From the NCBI RefSeq assembly GCF_026239695.1, contig NZ_JAPIVS010000001.1, forward strand, positions 992,001 through 1,056,000: a stretch of 64,000 bases of DNA, in the 5' to 3' direction. The stretch is from Pedobacter sp. MC2016-15 (GTDB lineage Bacteria; Bacteroidota; Bacteroidia; Sphingobacteriales; Sphingobacteriaceae). Numbering within the stretch: the stretch's first letter is position 1; every line of letters starts with the position of its first letter. The notes under the pieces were generated by a model, which searched no databases, had not been told where the DNA came from, and saw nothing but the letters and a program-made list of their open reading frames with translations. Both the position numbers and the translations under genes were made by a program. Shown in pieces: positions 55,712 through 64,000 of this stretch.

Positions 55712-57412
55712 ATGTTTAAACACTACTTGGACAAGTTGAGTATTGCTTCTAAAGAGGCTGTAGTTGACGGAAACCGAAACTCTTTTGACGATTTCAAAGA
55801 ATATCTTCACATTGATCGATTTGTACAGTCCAAATTGGAAGATATAGTTCTATCATCTCTACAAGATCAAAATTCAAAATTGATTTTAATTTCAGGAAAT
55901 GTTGGTGATGGTAAATCACATATGATGTCACGCCTTCATATGAAATATCCAAATGAGATGGAAAAAATTCAGGTAAGAAATGATGCCACAGAAAGTACCA
56001 GAACTGACAGAAGTTGGATTGATGAACTAAACGATTTCCTCTCTCCCTTCACCGATGCGAGCCTATCTGCACCAGCAGAAAAAACAACAAGGATTGTGGC
56101 CATCAACTTAGGGATTCTTTCCTCGTTTTTAGAAAACACAGAGGATTTTATTCTACTTGATTCATTCGTTAAACGAAAAGGAATTATAGACAGTCTCTCA
56201 TTTAATAATGATTATCTACCAGACAGTCCTTTCCAATTTATTAATCTTGCAGATTATAGCCTATTCACTCTGAAGGAAGATAATTCCTCGTCCAAGATGA
56301 TTTCTGAATTACTCCATAAAATAACATATCAAGATGAGAGCAATCCATTCTATAAGGGCTATTTGAGTTATTATAATAGCCACCCTAATCTAAATGGGTG
56401 CGCTATGAGGCAAAACTACCTCGAAATAAGTAAACAAGAAGTACAAAAAGGATTAATAGACCTAATTATGTATGCTATCATAAGTTTAAAGCTCATAATT
56501 TCAGTCAGGGATCTACTCAATTTTATTTATGATATAATTGTACCATACGACCTACAAAATGTCTCAGGTGATAAGATCAAAGAAACAAAAACCCAAACTT
56601 TATTAAAGCCTCAAGATTTTATATATAATAAGCTATTTGATTCAGAGGGTCGGTCAGAACTACTAACTAGTTTGGCTAGTTTAGATCCGAATAAATTTCG
56701 CAGTAAGTATTTGGACAATCTCATTTTCAAATTAAGCTCATCGGAACATCCGTTAGATATATTCAACCATTATGGATTAACCTGCAAAGAATCATGGTTG
56801 CAACCCCGAAAGAATGAAATTCTTATAAAAACATTTATTCGCTCGTTATATCTAAATCAGATAGAAAACTTTGATGTAGAGCTATCAAATTTCCAGCAGT
56901 TTTCACGTTACCTTTTTAGATATTACAGCAACGACAAAATTGGATTAAGACCACTTTATAAAGAGATTATAAAAGCCATATATAGTTGGAATGGAAATTC
57001 AAAAAGACCCGAAGAAATTAATGTAGCAATAGGCCAACATCAGCTAAAATATAACATTACACAAAAAATAACTTTAGATCCCGCTATAAAAGCAGTCTCT
57101 AATTCGACTGAATTAGACGAAATTCACGAATTTGGAAATGTTATTGAAATAGGAATGAGTGCAGTTGGTCATCAGGTGACTTTCTCCCTCGACATCAATC
57201 TTTATATACTTCTCAAAAAAGTGATTGACGGATATAGCCCAAATAAACTCGATAGAGAAAACCATACAGATTTTCATAAAGCAGTGGAGGCAATTACTAG
57301 ACTTTCCAGTCAAGGAAAAGCTATCAATTTCGAAAGGTTAGACGGTGCTTCTAAGAAACAATTTCAATTAATCTATAACTCTGAGTTTGGATACGAATTT
57401 GCTAAAATATAA
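55712..57412 (+). CDS. dptF: DptF-like phosphorothioation-dependent restriction ATPase
   Basis: 566 residues. A P-loop NTPase domain carries Walker A GNVGDGKS (62-69) in ILISGNVGDGKSHMM. The KEYL block ahead of it and the long helical C-terminal region fit the DptF family. DptF-DptG-DptH together cut DNA lacking phosphorothioate modification. The stop and the next start are one base apart, so the operon is tightly coupled. The assignment rests on motifs and gene order; a profile search would confirm it. Confidence 0.78.
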   Translation: MFKHYLDKLSIASKEAVVDGNRNSFDDFKEYLHIDRFVQSKLEDIVLSSLQDQNSKLILISGNVGDGKSHMMSRLHMKYPNEMEKIQVRNDATESTRTDRSWIDELNDFLSPFTDASLSAPAEKTTRIVAINLGILSSFLENTEDFILLDSFVKRKGIIDSLSFNNDYLPDSPFQFINLADYSLFTLKEDNSSSKMISELLHKITYQDESNPFYKGYLSYYNSHPNLNGCAMRQNYLEISKQEVQKGLIDLIMYAIISLKLIISVRDLLNFIYDIIVPYDLQNVSGDKIKETKTQTLLKPQDFIYNKLFDSEGRSELLTSLASLDPNKFRSKYLDNLIFKLSSSEHPLDIFNHYGLTCKESWLQPRKNEILIKTFIRSLYLNQIENFDVELSNFQQFSRYLFRYYSNDKIGLRPLYKEIIKAIYSWNGNSKRPEEINVAIGQHQLKYNITQKITLDPAIKAVSNSTELDEIHEFGNVIEIGMSAVGHQVTFSLDINLYILLKKVIDGYSPNKLDRENHTDFHKAVEAITRLSSQGKAINFERLDGASKKQFQLIYNSEFGYEFAKI

Positions 57413-57413
57413 T

Positions 57414-58895
57414 ATGGGCTTCATCATAAATGAAATAAAATATAAATCTTCCTTTATTAATGCTAAGGGATTTACTCACAACAAGGGCAACCTGATTAAA
57501 TTATTCCCATTTGCTACGGATACGACTTCGCTCACTGAATCTGCACATGATTTTAGAACTTTTAAGGGGGCTACCGGCGAATTTTTTAGGGTTTGTAGAG
57601 ATCTATCATTTACAAAAGTTTTAGATAAAGAGGAGTTGATCGGTTCAATATTGAAGGATGTCTATACAGAGCACGCTTTCGAACTCAAGAATCTCCTTAC
57701 GGAACTGTTTTTTGATGAAGATAATGACTTGGTGCTTTTTGACCCTGAGATTTTACCACACTTGAACAATAAATCTCAAAACGTAAAATTAAAAAATCTT
57801 CAAGCCTTCATTTCGAACCTTTTGATTGATGAAGAGGTTACTGAATTAGTGAGTAATATATTTACAGCACGGAGAGAGAATAATATCATCTACAAGCTTG
57901 TCTTAGAGCATTTGACACATACTGCCAAAGGCGAGCCAAATACACAAGACCGGTCAGGTACCTATGAGGGACGTATCGCACTGGATATTAGGCAGCTATT
58001 CAAGGATGATCTACGACAGCTTATTGCTTTCCCAGACTTTTTCATTGAAAATATATCGGTCCTAATAAAGTACTATTATTTCCAGTATATAATAAGATTA
58101 ACAACGCAGCTTAATTATATGTTCAATGATGATCGAAAAGCTTCCCCCCTCTTTTACTCTTTAGAGTGGGAGAAACTATCAAGATCAAGGTTCTGTCTAG
58201 AGAGTGGTTGGAATAAGCTTGAACATTCAATGGAAGATTCGTTCGTACATGCGAATTGTTTAGAGCTTTTAAATACTATAGAGGGAAACTATGGGTGTTT
58301 TGCTACAGGTAAACCTTTTACATATGAAGAGATACTAGATACAGTAAAAAATATGCCCCCTGAGGGTCAGAATGATTTATCTATAAAGGTTCATAGATTA
58401 ATTGAAGACTATATGGGGGCCATTCAAAAAGCTGAAAAAGACAATGAACGATTCAATTGGTCTAATTTTACTCAGCAAGAAAGTGATGAAACAAAAAGTT
58501 GGACTGAACATCATTCTCTGAAACTGATAGATCGGCTTTTTCAGCTAATAAGATATCAATTCAAAAATACTGGGCGACGAAAACCTTATGCAGAATATAA
58601 GCTTTGGTTTACCAATTTTGTCAAAAGTAGCTACATCAAATATCGGGGATCACTAGGTGCTACGCTCAAAATCGATAGGGCACTGTTACTATTGTTGACT
58701 GAACTTTCGATCCTATCTTCAAAAAGTGATAAAATCATTTTAAATAGACTTTGGACTGATTTTGAACTCAGAGGATTGTTCCTAGATCACGAATCAAAGA
58801 AAGAGGTAATCATCTTTTTTGATAAGATCAACATACTAGAGAAAAAGAGTGACAGCGGTGACGCACAATATGTTAAAAGTCTCCTAATGAAATAA
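57414..58895 (+). CDS. dptG: DptG-like phosphorothioation-dependent restriction protein
   Basis: 493 residues from the ATG at 57414 (MGFIINEIKYKSS); frames beginning further upstream would overlap dptF. No catalytic motif is visible, as is normal for DptG. The family call rests mainly on position: directly after dptF and one base before dptH, with similar length to known DptG proteins. Confidence 0.7.
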   Translation: MGFIINEIKYKSSFINAKGFTHNKGNLIKLFPFATDTTSLTESAHDFRTFKGATGEFFRVCRDLSFTKVLDKEELIGSILKDVYTEHAFELKNLLTELFFDEDNDLVLFDPEILPHLNNKSQNVKLKNLQAFISNLLIDEEVTELVSNIFTARRENNIIYKLVLEHLTHTAKGEPNTQDRSGTYEGRIALDIRQLFKDDLRQLIAFPDFFIENISVLIKYYYFQYIIRLTTQLNYMFNDDRKASPLFYSLEWEKLSRSRFCLESGWNKLEHSMEDSFVHANCLELLNTIEGNYGCFATGKPFTYEEILDTVKNMPPEGQNDLSIKVHRLIEDYMGAIQKAEKDNERFNWSNFTQQESDETKSWTEHHSLKLIDRLFQLIRYQFKNTGRRKPYAEYKLWFTNFVKSSYIKYRGSLGATLKIDRALLLLLTELSILSSKSDKIILNRLWTDFELRGLFLDHESKKEVIIFFDKINILEKKSDSGDAQYVKSLLMK

Positions 58896-58896
58896 C

Positions 58897-61800
58897 ATGC
58901 AAGAAAATAACACGCCTATCTACGCCTATCTGTCCAGAATAATCCTTGATTATTTTATTAGTGGAAGATTAATACCTGGAGAAAAATACCAAATCAAATT
59001 TGATAAGGGGGAGAATGTAAAAGATCTTTATCAGTCACTGAAGGATAATGCTGAAATCCTATATCCTGAACTTCAACTTGGAGTATATACATTTAGCGAT
59101 TATAACACTTACTATATCAATTTCAATAACGTTAAGCTAATAGTTGCTGCTCACCCCAATGGCGATTTCCTAACTGGATTGAGGAATAATTTTGAAGGGG
59201 CTAGTGAACAGGAGGAAAAAGCTGCTATTTTATTTATTCACAATACGCAACTTGAGAGTATAATTAAAGGTGGTGTGAGCTTTTCTAATAAATCAATGCC
59301 TTTTCATATTGACAGCATTAGAGATAATATTATTAAAACTTTTGATGAGGACCAAGATAATGACTTCACAAAAACTCATAAAACATTTATAAGGAACATC
59401 CTAAAGATAGATACGACTGATTATCAAATTGAAAGTAAAAGTCTATTTGACTTAAAAAAATACATAAATATCCTAGTAAAGGGGAAACTTAGCAAGGAGG
59501 ATTTCAATATTCTAGGATTGTTTCCTGATAACGCTATCCTTACAACGGATTTGCCAACAACTGAAATCAGCAATAGGGTCGCTAAAAATAACAAATGGTT
59601 CTCTGAAATGAACAAGGCAGAGCAACTTGGATTTCTACCAGAGTATCTGGAAAAGAATTTTGACAGAACAGGCCAGAACAAATTGAAGAATGTTGAAAAC
59701 TGGCCAAATGTATTTGTAGAAGAAATTTTCAAATATGAAGCTAATCGTGGACTTATTAAGTTTAATGATTACATTCCTAGCACCGCTGAACAGACATCTG
59801 ACGGTGATGTAATCTGGGAAAAGGAAGAAGGTAGCAGTACTATTAAGTCACAAATCAGGAACATAATTATATTCAATCCAGGTTACAAGGAGGAAATAAG
59901 TTTCAAGCTTAACTTTACTCGAAAACCAAATCTCAACTTCTTTAATAATCTCACCGCAATCAAGATTAATTTCTCACTGATCAGCGCCGAGCTTTCTGAC
60001 TCTGATAATGCCATTCTAGTAAAACTGGCTATTATTGATCCTGCAGCTTTCAGTTCAACCGAACTTGAATATTCAGAGAATAAAGAAGGAAAGACGAACG
60101 AGACAATATTTAAAATCTTGATAGCTCCATTAAATCAAGAAATATTTGACGGAATAAGGGCAAGTTACAAGGTTGTAAAGCCTAACACTAAAAAAATAGG
60201 GCTTGAACTTTATGCTGAAGATGAGATAGTGTTTAACGATTTTGCAAGAGATTCATCATCAATAACATTCTCGCCTGATACTAGATATGACCTCGATGAA
60301 TCAACGAGATTAACTTTAAAACTTAACGAATTAGAGTATTCTGACGATTCTAAATTCCCATTCACGCTAGCCTGGAACAACAAAACAATTTTTGCATTAG
60401 TGGTTACAAATGCAAGTAAGCCCAAAGTGTTGAGCGGCTGGGAAGTTTGGAAAAGAAAATTCGATTCTAAACAGTCGATTTTATTCTCAAAACGAGAAGA
60501 TCCGAAGAATGCAACGAGATACATAATTTCACTTGAGCACGGTAACAATCTTTATTATCCAAATCGTCTATATAAAGATGATTTATTATTAGAAGAGCAA
60601 TTAATCGATCTTGGCTTTACCTGTTTAGAAGAAAAAGGAGATGGAATATTTGGGGGCGACGACGGATCATTACCGTTCAAAATCAAAGATTCATATGATC
60701 AAATCATTATGTATTACAGAAGCACAAAAGGTGGAAAATACCGAGTACTACCCAGTACAGCCTATTTGGACGATACATTATTAGATCTATACAAAAACTA
60801 TGTGCAAGTATTTTTTGAACTATTAAGTGAAATAAATTCAAATGAGGTACTATCAAAGCAACATTTATCACTGCTGAATCTTGGAACAATAAGAAGTCAT
60901 TCAAATATGGGTCGTCTAATGTTTACACCACTTCATCCATTAATGGTCGCTTATCAGATCAAAATGAAAGAAAACGTGGTGATAGAAGGCCTTACGGATG
61001 AAATTATTCAAAAATTTACACCGTTAAACTTACTTCCTTTTATAAATAATGGCAGTAGTGAACGTGACTATTTTATCGCTGTCGATCAGGCCCACTCACC
61101 AGAATGGTTATATTATGTTAATGCTGAAATCGAAGGTCAGTCTATTAACCGAAGGAATGTACCGGTAATGATGTCGGGAAAAATTGCAGAATTTATCAAA
61201 CATTTCTCTTACTTATACATTGATAGTGATGCACCAATAAGAATCAACTTAATTAATCTAGGTGATTGTAAGGAAGCTCTCCAAGGAGTATTTATGTATC
61301 TTATTACAGCCGTGAGAGATTTGATATCGAATTCTAAAAGTCCTGAGGAGGTCTATCCTATTCATTTAAATATTTACGGTTCAGGAAGTTACGTCACCAA
61401 ATTTGAGCAGTTTGCTAGATTTGTAGAAGTAGAAGGCATAAAAAAAGAATTCGATATCGACTTAAACTCCGTAAAAAAGCTGATTGCTGCTGAGGATCTC
61501 TTAAAGTTGTATCACCAAAAGGTACAATTTTATGTTAAAGAGGGAGACATAAAAGACATTCCACAATTTGATTACGCCCATATAACATTCCATCAATTCT
61601 CTGAGAAGGAGATTGAAAAGGCTGACAATGATACTAGAGAGGTTTCGACAGGAATTTCATTAGGTGGGATATTTAGTGATCTTCCCTCAATCTACAATCA
61701 TGGAAATTACAGAACAGGTTATGGCATAGGATCTTTAGAAAAGAAAAATGATGACCTATTAATTGGTATTAGTAATCACCTAAATGCGATAGCTCACGTT

Positions 61801-64000
61801 TCCGGAACTGCAAAATTATTTAAGCCTTTCTCCTCCTTTGCTTCGGTGATAAATCTACAGACCAGGCAGAAGCTGCAAAAAGTATATGATAGTTCCCAAT
61901 GGGTAACGTTCATTAATCCGATGGTTGACTTAAGTTTCTTCAAAAGCGAAGCTGATATTGTAATAATACATTATACAGACCACTATACGAACTCAAGTGG
62001 TTATGATTCAATCACCATTACCAATAAATGGGATCAATACGAATTTATACTAAAAGACTATTTATCAGACAAAGTTGAAAACATCGGCGCCCATATAAAG
62101 CCAATAATTAATATGTTTAACGCGGTAAATGGATATTGGCTATTGAAGTTAGGTTCTCAGAACAACAGAGAAAAAATGGACAAAGAGAAAATCAGCATTT
62201 TGTCTGCTGTCAAAGAGACACTTGCGATATTGGATCATCCAAAAATAACGTGGGTGATGCTCTCACTTGAGGAAATTCTTCGCGTTACAGGATCCGCAGG
62301 TCTTAAACAAAATGAGGGTTTATTTTCTGCCAAAAATTTGAAGAAATCTGGCATGCTAAGTGATGATTTGCTTGCTGTAGGGATTGAAGAAATCAATGAC
62401 AACCTTCAACTGTATTTCTATCCAATAGAAGTTAAATTAGGTATGAATCAAGCTATTGTTTTGCGAAAGGCTGAGCATCAGGGAATGGAAACCTATAATT
62501 TATTGAATACAACCTTAAACCAAGATGGATTCAATGGTAAACTTTATCGGAATTATTTTTCAAAATTAATTCTGAATGCGGCTCAAAAGTTATCACTTTA
62601 CGAAGTTTGGCCAGAATATAGCCATAAATGGGATGCTATCGAGAAATATCGTGGTCGCCTATTAAATGATGATTTTAGCCTAGGGTCACTCGAAAATTAC
62701 ATTGGAACTTTTGCAGTACTGTCTTTCAGAGAAAATGTCAACTTTAGCAAGAGGACGATCAAAGTAGACGAAGGATTTATGAGTATAAATCTTTACAGTA
62801 GCGATGGTCTAAATGATCTTGTCAAGAGTGTAGAAGAACTGAAGAATAGATACACAGGTGAATATGCTGTGGGTATTACTGCAGCTGATCTCCTAGCTAG
62901 TAAATATCTTGAAGACAACGATGCTGTGGAAAATGATGACCAGAATGCTTTAGGTTTGTATCAAGCCTCAAATTCAAGTATTGAGCCTGAGAATGTTACT
63001 CAAGTGTCACAAACTCACGAAGAAAATCTGGAATCATATGAAGAGCCTCAAAAAGAACCCCTAAAAATTCTTTTCGGACACCGGGAAAACAATGGAAATC
63101 CTTTAGAATGGTTCCCAACTTCATCTGATAAGGTTCTTCATACAAATACTGGAATTATTGGAACAATGGGTACTGGTAAAACACAGTTTACTAAGTCTGT
63201 AATCACGCAGTTTTATAATAATACTGCCAATAATGTAGGCGGTAAAAAAATTGGCATACTTATTTTTGATTACAAAGGAGATTACATTAAGGAGGATTTT
63301 GTAAAAGCCACAAATGCAAAAATTTTCGAGCTAGACAAACTACCTTATAATCCCCTAGCTTTAGCGATTGGTGATAAGCCAAAGAAGAGACTTCCAGTTC
63401 ACACTGCTAGTACCTTTTTAGAAACTCTTGCTAAAGCGTACAATCTTGGTCACGTACAGACTTTGGAATTGAAAGATATTTTAAGTGAGGCTTATGAAAA
63501 CGCAGGAATTTATAAAGATGACGTAACAACCTGGAATAAATACGCCCCAACAATGAGTGATGTATTTGACCTATACCTCTCTAACGAAAAGGTCAAAAAG
63601 GATAGTCTTTATGCTGCATTAGACAAACTTAATGATTTTGAGATATTCGAACCTGATTCAAGCAAGACTATCCCCTTATATGACCTTATTGATGGTGTGA
63701 CAATCATTAATCTCAACGGCTATAGTAATGAGATACAAAATCTTGTCGTTGCGATTACTTTAGATCAATTTTATTCACAGATGCAAATCCATGGGCATAG
63801 CCACATTCATGGGAATTATCGTCAAATCAATAAACTGATACTTGTCGATGAGGCTGATAATTTTTTAAGTAAGAACTTTGAATCACTACGCAAAATTTTG
63901 AAAGAAGGTCGTGAATATGGCGTTGGAACAATTCTTTCTACCCAATTTTTGAATCACTTTAGTACCTCCGACAACGAATATTCACAGTATATTTTAACAT
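58897..64000 (+). CDS. dptH: DptH-like restriction ATPase, cut by the right edge
   Basis: The frame is open for 1701 codons from the ATG at 58897 to the end of the window. The C-terminal part is a HerA/FtsK-type ATPase: Walker A GTMGTGKTQFTK near residue 1422 (DNA about 63160) and Walker B LILVDEADNFLS near 63838. The long N-terminal region is unassigned, as in DptH. Such proteins are about this length, so only the end of the gene should be missing. It is the helicase or motor subunit of the restriction complex. Confidence 0.82.
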   Translation, partial: MQENNTPIYAYLSRIILDYFISGRLIPGEKYQIKFDKGENVKDLYQSLKDNAEILYPELQLGVYTFSDYNTYYINFNNVKLIVAAHPNGDFLTGLRNNFEGASEQEEKAAILFIHNTQLESIIKGGVSFSNKSMPFHIDSIRDNIIKTFDEDQDNDFTKTHKTFIRNILKIDTTDYQIESKSLFDLKKYINILVKGKLSKEDFNILGLFPDNAILTTDLPTTEISNRVAKNNKWFSEMNKAEQLGFLPEYLEKNFDRTGQNKLKNVENWPNVFVEEIFKYEANRGLIKFNDYIPSTAEQTSDGDVIWEKEEGSSTIKSQIRNIIIFNPGYKEEISFKLNFTRKPNLNFFNNLTAIKINFSLISAELSDSDNAILVKLAIIDPAAFSSTELEYSENKEGKTNETIFKILIAPLNQEIFDGIRASYKVVKPNTKKIGLELYAEDEIVFNDFARDSSSITFSPDTRYDLDESTRLTLKLNELEYSDDSKFPFTLAWNNKTIFALVVTNASKPKVLSGWEVWKRKFDSKQSILFSKREDPKNATRYIISLEHGNNLYYPNRLYKDDLLLEEQLIDLGFTCLEEKGDGIFGGDDGSLPFKIKDSYDQIIMYYRSTKGGKYRVLPSTAYLDDTLLDLYKNYVQVFFELLSEINSNEVLSKQHLSLLNLGTIRSHSNMGRLMFTPLHPLMVAYQIKMKENVVIEGLTDEIIQKFTPLNLLPFINNGSSERDYFIAVDQAHSPEWLYYVNAEIEGQSINRRNVPVMMSGKIAEFIKHFSYLYIDSDAPIRINLINLGDCKEALQGVFMYLITAVRDLISNSKSPEEVYPIHLNIYGSGSYVTKFEQFARFVEVEGIKKEFDIDLNSVKKLIAAEDLLKLYHQKVQFYVKEGDIKDIPQFDYAHITFHQFSEKEIEKADNDTREVSTGISLGGIFSDLPSIYNHGNYRTGYGIGSLEKKNDDLLIGISNHLNAIAHVSGTAKLFKPFSSFASVINLQTRQKLQKVYDSSQWVTFINPMVDLSFFKSEADIVIIHYTDHYTNSSGYDSITITNKWDQYEFILKDYLSDKVENIGAHIKPIINMFNAVNGYWLLKLGSQNNREKMDKEKISILSAVKETLAILDHPKITWVMLSLEEILRVTGSAGLKQNEGLFSAKNLKKSGMLSDDLLAVGIEEINDNLQLYFYPIEVKLGMNQAIVLRKAEHQGMETYNLLNTTLNQDGFNGKLYRNYFSKLILNAAQKLSLYEVWPEYSHKWDAIEKYRGRLLNDDFSLGSLENYIGTFAVLSFRENVNFSKRTIKVDEGFMSINLYSSDGLNDLVKSVEELKNRYTGEYAVGITAADLLASKYLEDNDAVENDDQNALGLYQASNSSIEPENVTQVSQTHEENLESYEEPQKEPLKILFGHRENNGNPLEWFPTSSDKVLHTNTGIIGTMGTGKTQFTKSVITQFYNNTANNVGGKKIGILIFDYKGDYIKEDFVKATNAKIFELDKLPYNPLALAIGDKPKKRLPVHTASTFLETLAKAYNLGHVQTLELKDILSEAYENAGIYKDDVTTWNKYAPTMSDVFDLYLSNEKVKKDSLYAALDKLNDFEIFEPDSSKTIPLYDLIDGVTIINLNGYSNEIQNLVVAITLDQFYSQMQIHGHSHIHGNYRQINKLILVDEADNFLSKNFESLRKILKEGREYGVGTILSTQFLNHFSTSDNEYSQYILT

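Overview
The window looks like chromosome of a Bacteroidota bacterium, most likely a Sphingobacteriaceae member close to Pedobacter. The reasons are a SusC/SusD pair, a DUF3667 protein, DUF6266 proteins, a DUF892 protein, MauE/DoxX-type membrane proteins, TlpA-type thioredoxins, moderate to low G+C and weak Shine-Dalgarno sequences. The genus is an inference. I saw no rRNA, tRNA, insertion sequence or CRISPR array.

Region 1 (1-14 kb) is a mixture: an MG2-type secreted protein, a Tet(X)-like flavin monooxygenase divergent from an AraC regulator, two separate AAA-ATPase + RloB pairs (AbiL-like defence modules) flanking three unrelated genes, a DUF3667 membrane protein and a quinone-reductase-like gene. 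A perfect 28-bp-arm palindrome lies at 14.1 kb.

Region 2 (14-28 kb) holds a Baeyer-Villiger-type monooxygenase, small unknown genes and then signalling genes. These are a stand-alone CheB, a CHASE3 sensor with no kinase, a response regulator, a LOV-domain blue-light histidine kinase, a GAF-PAS protein and a BLUF blue-light protein. Stress-type small proteins and a membrane glycosyltransferase follow. Two chemically different blue-light receptors lie within 4 kb of each other.

Region 3 (28-34 kb) is an accessory unit on the minus strand: two DUF6266 proteins, a sigma factor, a small helix-turn-helix protein, and a lysis-cassette-like set (membrane protein, secreted cysteine peptidase, two-TM protein). 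A second large palindrome (26-bp arms) sits inside it.

Region 4 (34-47 kb) combines a kinase-LanC fusion broken by one in-frame amber codon, a MauE-like redox membrane protein and a small exported cysteine-containing protein. Facing these is a six-gene operon with two unknown proteins, SusC, SusD, a TlpA thioredoxin and a four-TM DoxX-like protein with a cysteine-rich tail. I infer an envelope peptide or redox system; it is the best candidate here for an undescribed system.

Region 5 (47-64 kb) is visibly more A+T-rich and looks like a defence island. It has two XRE regulators, an intergenic segment with interleaved inverted repeats, and a three-gene minus-strand operon (PD-(D/E)XK-like protein, small protein, 1291-residue sacsin/HSP90-type ATPase with a DUF3883-like end). 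After a 580-bp gap comes the phosphorothioation-dependent restriction operon dptF-dptG-dptH, which runs off the right edge. The DNA-modifying dnd genes are not in the window.
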